Part shown: positions 1 to 9,495 of the stretch, in pieces
How positions within the stretch are numbered: position 1 is the first letter of the stretch
How the letters are laid out: every line of letters begins with the position of its first letter
NCBI GenBank assembly: GCA_019240125.1
Contig: JAFAYW010000318.1
Coordinates: forward strand, 1-64,000
DNA length: 64,000 nucleotides
DNA from: Alphaproteobacteria bacterium
GTDB lineage: Bacteria; Pseudomonadota; Alphaproteobacteria; ATCC43930; CGMCC-115725
Direction of reading: 5' to 3'
Notes under the pieces: generated by a model
Seen by the model: the letters and a program-made list of their open reading frames with translations, nothing else
What the model was told of the DNA's origin: nothing
Databases searched by the model: none
Program-made: the position numbers and the translations under genes

Positions 1-945
1 CGCGCTTCGCCGGCGCGTCGTCGTCCTCCTGTTCCTATGCCTCGGCGGCGATCATGCGTACCCTGTTCAAAAAGGGCGCCGCGCTCATCACCTCGCTGGC
101 ATTCCTGTTTGCATCGACCAATCTCGTTCGCGAACTCGGCGTCATGCTCTATCTGCTCATGGGCTGGCAGTTCACGGCCGGCGAGTGGGTCGGCGGCCTC
201 GCGCTGATCGCCGTGATGAGCACCCTGGTGAAACTGGCCTATCCCAGCGAGCTGATGGAAGCGGCTCGCTCGCAACGAGGAGGCGAGCGGCGGTCACCAG
301 CACATGACGATGGTGGTGAAGGGGCGCACGATCGGCCAAGGCTGACCAACCCGCAGACCCGCGTCCGTGTGGCGCAGAACTTTACGATGGAATGGTCCAT
401 GCTGTGGAAGGACCTCGCCATCGGCTGTCTCGTCGGCGGTTTCCTAGCGGCCTTCTTGCCAGACGCGTTCTGGAAGGCACTGTTCCTGACAGACGCGTCG
501 CCCTGGCTCAAGGTGCCGGCCAACGCGCTCCTCGGCCCGCTGATCGCGATGGCAACCTTTGTTTGCTCGATCGGCAACGTGCCGCTTGCGGCCGTGCTTT
601 GGGCCGGCGGCGCCAGCTTCGGCGGCGTTCCGCCTTCCTTCATGCCGACCTGATCGTCCTGCCGCTTCTCGATACTTATCGCCGGTATTTCGGCTGGCGC
701 ATGGCGCTTTACATGGGAGTCGTGTTCTACGTGACGATGGCGGTCGCGGCACTCATCATGGACCTTGCATTCACCGGCCTGGGGTTGGTGCCGCACCACG
801 ATACCAACGTGCGCGCGCAGCTCACGCACTTCAGCGTGAACTATACGTTTTGGCTCAATCTCGTGTTCGGCGCGTTGGGGCTATATCTCTGGTGGATCGG
901 CGTCGTCGCTCTACCCAGTAGGATCCCGAGGGACATAGCGCTGAA
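1..945 (+). pseudogene. Permease (YraQ/ArsP-type DUF318 family), 5' end outside window, frameshifted
   Basis: Frame 3 from base 3 reads ..GASSSSCSYASAAIMRTLFKKGAALITSLAFLFASTNLVRELGVMLYLLMGWQF..VCSIGNVPLAAVLWAGGASFGGV; homology-like reading continues only in frame 2 (AFLHADLIVLPLLDTYRRYFGWRMALYMGVVFYVTM..). Frame change at ~627-645. 3' end uncertain. Confidence 0.75.
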
Positions 946-1008
946 CGGCGGCCCGAGCCCGGCTGATCGTCGATTAACCTGCGCCGTCGGAATTTGCAGA
1001 CGCGGCAT

Positions 1009-1983
1009 TCACCCGTGCTTGCGCCGCGTCGGTCGAAGCAGAGGCGGCAGCAGGATCGCGATCATTAATCCCAGTGTTACCACGCCCAGACCGAGCCACT
1101 GCGCGACACTGGGAATTTCGTGCAAGGCGGGTATGCCGATTAGCACGGAAATTGCCGGCACCACGGCGGCGAAGAAGACTGCCCGGCTGACACCCAGGAC
1201 GCGAACCGCATGGGTGAAGCCGAGCGTCGCCAGAACGCCGTGTAGTCCGCCCTGCAGCAGACCCTGCCATATCACCAGATGCATCGGCAGGGTCGCGATA
1301 TGGGCGCCGCCGCCGAAGGCAATATAGCCGGGCACCGTCGCCACCGCGGACAGGACGGAGACGATGGTGATCGCCCGCAAGGCATCGACGCGCCAGCGCC
1401 GCACCAGGACCGAGAAGCTCGCCCAGGCGGTCGCTGCGCCGAGAAACAACAGGTCGCCGAACCAGGTATGGGGGCCGCCGGAGCCGAATAATGCGTCCGA
1501 CCCGACCAACAGGATGCCGCACAGCATCAGGCATGCACCGAGCAGGTGAACAACGCCCGGCCGCTCGCGCAGAAACACCGCGGCTAAGGCCGTGCTGAGG
1601 ATTGCCACCGCGGCAGGTGTGATCACACCTCCATGCCCGAGCGGCGCGTAGGCGAGACCGGCCGTCTGCAAAACGGTGAAGGCGGGTCCGCCGGTCGCCA
1701 TCAGCATCAGGCCGCGGCGCCAGCCGATACCGCCGAGATCGGAGGCGCGCATCCACAGCAGCACCGGCAGCATCACCAAGCCTGCCACCGCATATCGCGC
1801 GACGATCAGGTCGGCTGGGGTGAAGCCGTCATTCAGGATCGCCATCCGCGCCGCGGCAAAGGACAGCGGCGCGCCGAGCGACATCAGGCACCCGGCGGCA
1901 ACTCCAGCCGCGGTACCGTGCAGATCGAGCAGCGGATGAAGAGGGCCTGTTCGCCCCTCAATCCTGCCCGAGGCGTCAGGCAC
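1009..1983 (-). CDS. EamA/DMT-family transporter
   Basis: Multi-helix protein with duplicated EamA-like halves (MSLGAPLSFAAARMAILNDGFTPADLIVARYAVAGLVML..; ..LARVLGVSRAVFFAAVVPAISVLIGIPALHE). Start uncertain; GTG at ~1983 overlapping the upstream gene is plausible. Confidence 0.8.
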   Translation of the reverse strand: MPDASGRIEGRTGPLHPLLDLHGTAAGVAAGCLMSLGAPLSFAAARMAILNDGFTPADLIVARYAVAGLVMLPVLLWMRASDLGGIGWRRGLMLMATGGPAFTVLQTAGLAYAPLGHGGVITPAAVAILSTALAAVFLRERPGVVHLLGACLMLCGILLVGSDALFGSGGPHTWFGDLLFLGAATAWASFSVLVRRWRVDALRAITIVSVLSAVATVPGYIAFGGGAHIATLPMHLVIWQGLLQGGLHGVLATLGFTHAVRVLGVSRAVFFAAVVPAISVLIGIPALHEIPSVAQWLGLGVVTLGLMIAILLPPLLRPTRRKHG

Positions 1984-2680
1984 AGAGGCAATCGGCGAGT
2001 TCGGCAAAGCCGTCGACGACGATGTCGGTCGCCGGATTTGGCACCGGGTCGGGCGGTCCGGCCGGACCCCATTCGTCGGGCCGGCGGACGAACGCCGTGC
2101 GATAGCCGACACCGCGGGCCGCATCGAGATCGAAATTGTGGCACGCCACCATCAGGATGTCGCCAGGCGCCACGCCGAGGAACTTGGCGGCGCGCCGGTA
2201 CGCATCGGGCAGCGGCTTGTAGACGCGCAGCATCTCGCAGGGGATCACCGCATCCCAATCGAGCGCGTTACGACGCGACACGTCGACGATTAGCGACAGG
2301 CTGAGGATCGTAAAAGAAACGCAGGGGTAGTGCCGGCGCAAGCGGCGCAGCGCCGGCGCAAAATCGGGCCACGCGTCGAGCCCATGCCAGCGGCGCGCTA
2401 TCGCCTGCGGCTCATCGCTCGAACCACCAAGCCCGTATTCGTCGAACAATTCGCCGAGTACGTCGCGGTGGACGTCGTCCATGTTGAAATCGGGTTCGAC
2501 GGTGTTCGTCATCCGCCGCAGCGAACGGCGCCGGTGTTCGTTGGCAAGCGCATGCCAATCGTGAGCAATGCCGCGCGCGGCGCCCCATTCGCTCATCGCC
2601 GCCACGAGGTCGCCATGCCAGTCGAGCACCGTGCCGCCGGTGTCGAACGCGATCACCTTGACGCCGGACAGTTCCGTCAT
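1976..2680 (-). CDS. HAD-superfamily (type II) haloacid dehalogenase-like hydrolase
   Basis: VKVIAFDTGGTVLDWHGDLVAAM (HAD motif I), ..FTILSLSLIVDVSRR.., ..KPLPDAYRRAAKFLGVAPGDILMVACHNFDLDAARGVGYRTAFVRRP. Confidence 0.85.
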   Translation of the reverse strand: MTELSGVKVIAFDTGGTVLDWHGDLVAAMSEWGAARGIAHDWHALANEHRRRSLRRMTNTVEPDFNMDDVHRDVLGELFDEYGLGGSSDEPQAIARRWHGLDAWPDFAPALRRLRRHYPCVSFTILSLSLIVDVSRRNALDWDAVIPCEMLRVYKPLPDAYRRAAKFLGVAPGDILMVACHNFDLDAARGVGYRTAFVRRPDEWGPAGPPDPVPNPATDIVVDGFAELADCLCA

Positions 2681-2687
2681 CGGCGCC

Positions 2688-3896
2688 TCATCCCGGCCGT
2701 ACCCGCGCGGCGGGCACGATGAAGTTGCTGACGATCAGGCGTAACCGCTCGTCCGAATGCGTCAGCAGCATTGCCCGGAGCGCATGCAGCGCCTCTCCGG
2801 TGGCGGTTTCGTTCCAGAACCAGTCGCCGAGTTGTCGGCTCGACGGTCGCGCGTCACCAGCGGTCGCGCCTTCGAGGCAGAACGCCTTCAGGTCATCGAC
2901 AGCAAAGCGCAGCATCAGCGGGGCGGAGAACCCGTCGCGCGGGCTTGGCGGCTCCTGGCCGCGCAGCCAGTCGCCGATATAGCGCGCGCAATCCGCAATC
3001 GCGAGGCCGCCCAGGCCGACCGTGCTACGGCGATATTGCGCCATCCAGCGCTGATGCGCGCCTTGCAGCGACAGGATTTCCGCCTCCAGCCGCGACGCCA
3101 GCGAATCGCCAGGGCCGGCCGCTACTGCTGCCGCCATGAACGGCGGCTGCCAGGCCGGATCGGGCACCGAGCGCGGATCGTCATCGGTGAAATCCTCGAT
3201 CAGCACTGGGCCGTCATCACGCTCCAGCACCCGTAACGCGGTCAGCATGACCCGTTTCTGGAATGCCGGGTCGCGCGGCGGCCCGAACGGCCGGCCGAGT
3301 TCAAACGGGACCCACAGCGTTCGCGGCGGCTTGGTATTTTCCGCCTGCGGCCGGATCAACGCGATGGCGACGGTCGCCAGACCCTCTTCCTCCAGATAAT
3401 GCCCCAGCGCGCTCACGGCGCGCGTGCAGAGCGGTCAAACCGGGGCGAGGATGACGGCGTTGACCTTGTCCTGTTTCAGCCGGCCGGCAAGCTCGCGGGC
3501 ATGCGGTTCCATCTGGATCGGGTCGGTCGCACCCATGAAGGAGTAGTGCCAATCGGCGATCGAACCGATCGTGCCGTCCTCGGCCAATTCGCGCAGCCGG
3601 TCGATCGGAAACACGACATTCCAGTCTTCCTGAAAGCCGGTGCGGTCGAAGTTGATCGAGATATGGCTGCATAGCAGGTCTTCCGCCCGCGTCGTGGCGG
3701 GAATGGCCCGGTAATCGGGGTCGCGGCCGCGAAAGGGCTCCTCGCCCCGGACGACGAGGCCGGCCGACGACACGATGGCGACGCGGCGCTGCGCCAAGGG
3801 TCGCCCCTTCACCCAGGGTCGGGTCGTGAAATCGGGGCATTCCAATTCGGCGAGCCGTTGCGCCTGGCCTGCCGGCAGATCGGTCAATCGCGTCAC
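2688..3896 (-). CDS. GrdB-like (glycine/sarcosine/betaine reductase selenoprotein B family) protein, candidate selenoprotein with in-frame UGA
   Basis: ORFs 3435-3896 and 2688-3416 are in the same frame, separated by one TGA (3437-3435): ..KVNAVILAPV-U-PLCTRAVSALGHYLEEEGLATVAIALIRP... N-terminal part has LLCSHISINFDRTGFQEDWNVVFPIDRLRELAEDGTIG..WHYSFMGATDP typical of the family. Confidence 0.88.
3400..3428 (-). promoter_or_regulatory. Candidate bacterial SECIS hairpin downstream of in-frame UGA
   Basis: mRNA after UGA: CCGCUC UGC AC GCGCGC CGUGA GCGCGC UGGG GCA; 6-bp GC stem, 5-nt loop with G at position 2, loop begins 17 nt after UGA. Read by eye, not folded computationally. Confidence 0.6.
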
Positions 3897-3942
3897 GCCA
3901 CCTCTCCTGGATTGTGGCTTAGGGCGATGCCGATACTGCGCT

Positions 3943-3967
3943 GTTTTTAGATCAAACGCTATAAAAC
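3943..3967. promoter_or_regulatory. AT-rich inverted repeat upstream of selenoprotein gene, candidate operator
   Basis: GTTTTTAGATCAAACGCTATAAAAC, resembling the repeat at 4839-4864. Confidence 0.45.
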
Positions 3968-4004
3968 AATCCTGTTTAGGTCGCCTGACGCAAAACGGCG
4001 CAGA

Positions 4005-4805
4005 TCACAACCATCTTGGCGAGGACGTCGCCAGCGAATGGCTCGACCGCGGGACGATCGCTGTGGAAAGCGGCGCCTCGATCGGCGTCGGTATTACAAG
4101 CCCTGCCGCAAGGCCAACCGCGCGCGCCTGCGCGTTGGCCAGCGCAGCCGCGATCAGTTGGTCGAGCGTGCCGTCGGCGTTGAGCGGCGCGACCAGCATC
4201 CAGGCGAGCGCCAGATAGCCCGGCCAATGGGCGAGATGCCGGTACATGCTGGCGAGGATCGGCGTCGCGCGCCGCGTCCCAAGCCCGTTCAGCCGCGATA
4301 CCAGAGAAGCGACATCGGGCGCCAATTCGGCCATCGCCGGCAAGGGCGGCAACGGTATCTGCTCGGCATTCGCGGCCTGGTCACCGGCGTGGTGCCGTAT
4401 ACTGGTTTGGCCGACCGCAGGGTTGGCGCTGAGGCGTTGTGCCAGAGCCGAAAGCGCGACCAGCGCCATCGCATTCGTGCGGTCATACGCGGCCAGGATG
4501 CTGCGGAGCGGCGCAAGCTCGGCGGCACCCACACCGACCAGCGCGAGCGCCTCCGCAGGGAATCCGGGCAACGCGGGCAAAGCGATGTCGCGATGCAAAG
4601 CCGTGGCTTCGGCGGTGATCGTGCCGTCAGCGTAAAGCGGCCGCAACATGCCCCAGGCAGCCGGCAAGGCGCCGGGGATCGTCGCCAGATGCCGCCAGAT
4701 CAGGTTTACGACAGCAACGCCGAGCACATGCCGAATATCGGCGAAGATCGCCGCCGTCTCGCCGCTCGCCGCAACTTCGGCAATCGCTGGTACCGGGTCG
4801 CTCAT
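4005..4805 (-). CDS. DehI-family haloacid dehalogenase-like protein
   Basis: IFADIRHVLGVAVVNLIWRHLATIPGALPAAWGMLRPLYADGTITAEA.. and the repeated half ..ILASMYRHLAHWPGYLALAWMLVAPLNADGTLDQLI.. as in the DehI pseudo-dimeric fold. ATG at 4805 (MSDPVPAIAEV). Confidence 0.8.
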   Translation of the reverse strand: MSDPVPAIAEVAASGETAAIFADIRHVLGVAVVNLIWRHLATIPGALPAAWGMLRPLYADGTITAEATALHRDIALPALPGFPAEALALVGVGAAELAPLRSILAAYDRTNAMALVALSALAQRLSANPAVGQTSIRHHAGDQAANAEQIPLPPLPAMAELAPDVASLVSRLNGLGTRRATPILASMYRHLAHWPGYLALAWMLVAPLNADGTLDQLIAAALANAQARAVGLAAGLVIPTPIEAPLSTAIVPRSSHSLATSSPRWL

Positions 4806-4838
4806 GCCGATCGGCTCCGTTACGATGTAATCTTGGTT

Positions 4839-4864
4839 GATTTTAGAACGATGCGCATAAAATC
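4839..4864. promoter_or_regulatory. Inverted repeat in dehI-tetR divergent intergenic region, candidate TetR operator
   Basis: GATTTTA-N12-TAAAATC, perfect 7-bp arms, between divergent genes. Confidence 0.5.
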
Positions 4865-4911
4865 CGCCCGTGGAGATTTGCTCCAACCAGGAGTCGCACG
4901 AAAGGCGCTCG

Positions 4912-5523
4912 ATGGCCCGACCGCGAGAGTTTGATGAAACCGCCGTGCTCGACGCAGCAATGCGCTGCTTCTGGGCGCAGGGTTATGAGCAGACCTCAGT
5001 GCGCGAGTTGGCGGCGCACATGGGCATCACCGGCGCCAGCCTCTACAACGCATTCGGTGACAAGCGGGCGCTATACCGTCGCGCGCTCGACTACTACCTC
5101 ACACAAAGCGTTCACGATCGTATCGCTCGCTTGTCGCCCTTGCCGCCCCTGCAGGCGATCCGGGCGTTCTTCGGCGAAATCATCGAACGTTCGGTTGCCG
5201 ACGAGCAGCGGCGCGGCTGCTTGCTGGTGAACGCAGCACTCGAAATGGCACCGCACGACCCAGAGTTCCGCGAGATCGTCGTTCGAGAGATGCGCCTGAT
5301 CGAAGAATTTTTTCGGCGCAGCGTCGAGGCCGGGCAGACCGACGGCTCGATCGTGGGATCGCCCCCCGCCTCGGATCTGGCGAAACTCCTCCTTAGCGTG
5401 CTTCTGGGATTGCGTGTGCTGGCACGCACCCAGCCGGAGCGCCCCATGCTCCAAGGCGCCGTAACTCCAGCGCTGTCGTTGTTGGCCAGTTGCTGCCCAT
5501 GCCAAAGGGGATGCTCCGCATAA
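4912..5523 (+). CDS. TetR/AcrR family transcriptional regulator
   Basis: MARPREFDETAVLDAAMRCFWAQGYEQTSVRELAAHMGITGASLYNAFGDKRALYRRALDYY, classic TetR HTH. Confidence 0.92.
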   Translation: MARPREFDETAVLDAAMRCFWAQGYEQTSVRELAAHMGITGASLYNAFGDKRALYRRALDYYLTQSVHDRIARLSPLPPLQAIRAFFGEIIERSVADEQRRGCLLVNAALEMAPHDPEFREIVVREMRLIEEFFRRSVEAGQTDGSIVGSPPASDLAKLLLSVLLGLRVLARTQPERPMLQGAVTPALSLLASCCPCQRGCSA

Positions 5524-6344
5524 CTGGGCTCGCGCTGTTCGTCGCCGGAGTCTTGTTGTCGGCCCCTTGCGAAGCCCTGCGTCGCGCTTCCGATATATCC
5601 GCCAGTCGCTGCTGGTTGAAGGCTTCACGTAAGCGACGCTCTCAGTGGGGTGAGTATACTCGTTGTGAGAACTTAAAGCGTGACACCCGATGAAACGGCA
5701 GCAGCGCCCGTCACCACGTTAAGTCGCGATGGCCTCTATGGGGCATGAGCCGCCGGTGCCGATTGCCGAGCTGAACGGCGGGTATCCGTTCAGCAAGCCG
5801 ACGAGGCGGGAGCGTGTACCAGTGACGCCTTCGCCGAAAGTCGGCGGCCGACGTGGAGCATCTCAGCAACCCCATCTGTGGAAAGTGGCGTCCGGAAAAA
5901 ATGCTCCCAGAACTCTGTCGCGGCCCGACAACCATCCCGATGCCGCATGACCTCGTCTTGACGCAGTTCCGCGCGTTTGATCTTCCCCGGAAATTGTTTG
6001 AGGCAAGCTCATACGAAACTCGATTCGGCGATATACGGGGCAAGGTGGTTGCCCATCTTCGAGAAAATTCCGTGAGCCATTGCTGCAGCAGGGCAGTGTC
6101 CGCGGCAGGTATTGTCGGCGAGGTCGCGCAGATACAGTGCTGGCCGAATCGGCTCGTGCCGCTCTCGACGCGACGGTACTTTCGTCACCCTAAACGGAAC
6201 AGGAACGAAGTCTGTAGTATGCACGATAATGATCCCCTTTACGCAATAAGCCTTGAAAAGGGGTCAGCCTTCGACTAGGATTCCCTAGCGATTGTTGGGG
6301 TTCTTGTCCGAAAGCTGACCCAACATTACCACCCTACGGTGGCG

Positions 6345-6377
6345 AAACGGTCGGACGTTCCAGGTCCGGCCGTTTTT
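6345..6377 (+). terminator. Rho-independent terminator-like hairpin
   Basis: AAACGGTCGGAC-GTTCCAG-GTCCGGCCGTTT followed by TT; 12-bp stem with one G-U pair and T-run. Confidence 0.6.
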
Positions 6378-6577
6378 CGTTCTACGCTTCAAGTTAATGA
6401 TCGTCAATGAGCATCGCGTTAGTGGCGCGAAGTATATCATGCCTGATAGGTACAACAGGACAAGTTGTCCCCGACCGGGGTTACGCGCCGTGCAACTTTG
6501 CACGTCAATTCGCATAACGCGAATTTTTGGATCACAAAACGTGATCTTCGGTTAAGTCGAAATAACTTTCCGACATA

Positions 6578-6596
6578 AAGAGTCAAAAAGACTCTT
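6578..6596. other. Short perfect hairpin
   Basis: AAGAGTC-AAAAA-GACTCTT. Confidence 0.4.
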
Positions 6597-7153
6597 GGTG
6601 CGTCATCTTATGCTAGACTAACCCGCCTGCTCCACAGATGCGGCGGCAATCCGAGCGTATCGCGCTCATAGGCGATCCGGTCCGGTGTCTCGGGATAGCC
6701 GTACAGCCGTACAGACGATACGTCTCGCAGATACCGCTGCGGTCGGGACCGGGGCCGATGTCTACGACGCGGCAGCCGCAGACCTTGCAAGAATAAGCGT
6801 GTGATTCCAGATCAGGCATGGTCCGGAGGTTAGCGGGCGGCCCAGCCAATCGCTACATTGGTCCCATCTGCGCCCGAATACCGGTCCATTAAAGCTTGCC
6901 GCTTATCTCCGAGCTTGGAATTGACCCGACGTACATCCGCCGCTCGCTCACTGCGACCGTCCTTGAAGGCGGAGCATCCGACGAGCGAATTTTGTCCCGA
7001 GCCGAACCTGGGTGGCAGCGAGCTTGAAAAGCTTCGGTAAGTGGAAGATCGTCATTCGCGTCGGCACCTGATTGGCGCCGAAGGGGTGCTCGCGTCGGGC
7101 TGAATTCCATCATATCCTGCGGCCCGCAGATATCCTGCAGAACTGGCCTTGCG

Positions 7154-8926
7154 ATGAGCGAAGGGCGGGTCGAGCGCCGGTTGGCGGCCATTCTGGCGGT
7201 CGATGTCGCCGGCTATTCGCGGCTGATGGGCGAGGACGAAGAGGGCACGCTCACCGCGCTGCGCGCGGTTCGCCGCGAACTCGGCGATCCCAAAATCGCC
7301 GAACACCGGGGTCGCATCGTCAAAACGACCGGCGACGGTCTGCTTGTCGAGTTCGCCAGCGTGGTCGACGCGGTGCGCTGTGCGGTCGAGTTGCAGAGGG
7401 AGATGATCGCCCGAAACGCCGCGACACCGGCAGGGAGGCGCATCGAGTTCCGCATGGGCATCAATCTCGGCGATATCCTCATCGAGGATGGCGACGTCTT
7501 CGGCGATGGCGTCAATATTGCCGCCCGGCTCGAAGCGTTGGCCGCGCCCGGCGGGATTTGTCTCAGCGCCGCGGCGCACGAGCAGGTGCGCGACAAGCTC
7601 GATATCGCCTTCGACGATCTCGGCGAGCAGCAGGTCAAGAACATCGCTCGGCCGGTGCGCACCTATGCCGTCGCTCTCGGCACATCGCCCCACGCGGCAC
7701 TGCCCGTCGTAGCACCGCTGCCACTCCCCGACAAGCCGTCGCTCGTGGTCTTACCCTTTCAGAACCTGACCGGAGATGCCGAGCAAGAGTATTTCGTTGA
7801 TGGCATGGTCGAGGAGATCACGACGGCAATCGCGCGATTGCGATGGCTCTTCGTCATCGCCCGCAACTCCGCCTTCACCTACAAGGGCAAACCGGCCGAC
7901 GTGAAGCAGGTGGCGCAGGAGCTGGGCGTGCGCTACGTGCTCGAAGGCAGCGTACGCAAAGCCGGCAACCGGGTGCGTATTACCGGGCAATTGATCGACA
8001 CGACAACCGGCGCGCACCTCTCGGCCGACCGCTTCGACGGCGCGCTCGACGACATCTTCGCATTACAGGATGAGGTTGCCGCGAGCGTCGCCGGCGCGAT
8101 CGAACCGAAATTGCGCCAGGCCGAGATCGAACGCGCCAGCCGCAAGCCGACCGCGAACCTCACCGCTTACGATCTCTATCTGCGTGCATTGGCGCAATCA
8201 TACCGCTTTACCGAAGAGAGCGTCGCCGAGTCAGTCGTGCTCGCCCGGCAGGCATTAGCGATCGACCCCTTCTGCGCGCCGGCCGCGGCCATGCTCGGCT
8301 GGTGTCGAGCGCTGCAACGAATTCAGGGGTGGGGGGCACAGTCGGATGCCGACATCGACGAAGCCTGCCGCCTGGCCCGCCAGGCGCTCGAAGCGGAGCG
8401 CGACGACGCCGAAACGGTTTGCCGGGCTGCCTTGACGCTGTTTCGGTTCGCCGGCGAAGCGGCGATGTCGGTGGCGGCTCTCGATCGCGCCCTGGCGCTC
8501 AACCCAAACGCAGCTCACGCCTGGCTGATCAGAGGCCATATCCACGCGTCGCGCAACGAGCCCGAGAAAGCAATCGAAGCCATCGAGCGGGCGCGCCGTT
8601 TGAGCCCGTTCGACCCGTATGCTTCTCTCTACGCCGGCAATATCGCTGCCGCTCATGTCGCCGCGCGGCGCTTCGAACAAGCGATCGAATGGGCCGACCG
8701 CGCCTTGCACGAGCAACCTCGGATGGTCGCCGTGATGCGGGTCAAAATCGTCGCGTTGGCGCATCTTGGCCATATGGATGAGGCGCGCGCCGAACTTAGC
8801 CGCGCGCTTGCCATCGACCCCAAACTGACCATCGCCGACCTGCGCGAGCGCGCTCATTTTGCGGCACCGGAAGTTCTCGAACTCTTCGTCACTGGCCTGC
8901 GCCGGGCCGGCCTGCCGGAGGAGTGA
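7154..8926 (+). CDS. Class III adenylate/guanylate cyclase domain protein with C-terminal TPR region
   Basis: RRLAAILAVDVAGYSRLMGEDEEGTL..KTTGDGLLVEFASVVDAVRCAVELQ..FRMGINLGDILIEDGDVFGDGVNIAARLEALA, followed by TPR-like repeats. Confidence 0.92.
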   Translation: MSEGRVERRLAAILAVDVAGYSRLMGEDEEGTLTALRAVRRELGDPKIAEHRGRIVKTTGDGLLVEFASVVDAVRCAVELQREMIARNAATPAGRRIEFRMGINLGDILIEDGDVFGDGVNIAARLEALAAPGGICLSAAAHEQVRDKLDIAFDDLGEQQVKNIARPVRTYAVALGTSPHAALPVVAPLPLPDKPSLVVLPFQNLTGDAEQEYFVDGMVEEITTAIARLRWLFVIARNSAFTYKGKPADVKQVAQELGVRYVLEGSVRKAGNRVRITGQLIDTTTGAHLSADRFDGALDDIFALQDEVAASVAGAIEPKLRQAEIERASRKPTANLTAYDLYLRALAQSYRFTEESVAESVVLARQALAIDPFCAPAAAMLGWCRALQRIQGWGAQSDADIDEACRLARQALEAERDDAETVCRAALTLFRFAGEAAMSVAALDRALALNPNAAHAWLIRGHIHASRNEPEKAIEAIERARRLSPFDPYASLYAGNIAAAHVAARRFEQAIEWADRALHEQPRMVAVMRVKIVALAHLGHMDEARAELSRALAIDPKLTIADLRERAHFAAPEVLELFVTGLRRAGLPEE

Positions 8927-8958
8927 GTTCGCCGAGTCCGGGGTTCACGGTGAGGGAT

Positions 8959-9495
8959 GCCATGCATACGATTGATGCCATTCGTTCACGCCGGTCGATC
9001 CGATCTTACTTAAGCCGAGGGGTCGACCGAGACCTCCTCGAACAGCTGATATGGGATGCCGCGCAAGCTCCGCCGCCGCGCCGCGGTCAGGTTCCATGGA
9101 CATTTAATGTGATCGAGGGGCTCGACAGAATTTCTGTCTATGGGCAACGGGCGAAGCGGTATGCGAAAGAAAATCACCCGGACGAGCCCGGCTGGGAATG
9201 GGCCGAGACACCGGACTTTGAGGTCTTTTGGGGGGCTCCAGTCTTAATCGTCGTATCCGGTCGGGTTGAGGACTGCTGTCGCGCGGGGGAAAACTTGCTT
9301 CTATCGGCACACGCAAGAGGACTTGGCACCTGTTGGGTCGGGTCACCCTTACTGTGGCTGAGGAATCCCAGCATCAAGGCCGAGCTTGGAATTCCACCCG
9401 ACCTCGTGCCGGGGGCCGCGATCTGTCTTGGATACCCGGCATCAATTCCCGAGGCCACGAGACGCGACTGGCCGACGATCATCTGGAGCAAATAA
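8959..9495 (+). CDS. Nitroreductase family protein
   Basis: MHTIDAIRSRRSIRSYLSRGVDRDLLEQLIWDAAQAPPPRRGQVPWTFNVIEG..GLGTCWVGSPL..GYPASIPEATRRD. Exact start uncertain. Confidence 0.85.
   Translation, partial: AMHTIDAIRSRRSIRSYLSRGVDRDLLEQLIWDAAQAPPPRRGQVPWTFNVIEGLDRISVYGQRAKRYAKENHPDEPGWEWAETPDFEVFWGAPVLIVVSGRVEDCCRAGENLLLSAHARGLGTCWVGSPLLWLRNPSIKAELGIPPDLVPGAAICLGYPASIPEATRRDWPTIIWSK

Noticed and set aside
392-1327. 311-aa ORF as an intact gene
   Set aside because: Only the middle third resembles a protein (permease C-terminal half); the rest is out-of-frame or antisense to the DMT transporter.
7052-7693. Long antisense ORFs opposite the cyclase gene (and many similar antisense ORFs in the ORF track)
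   Set aside because: High-GC shadow ORFs; the sense frame has clear family motifs and these have none.
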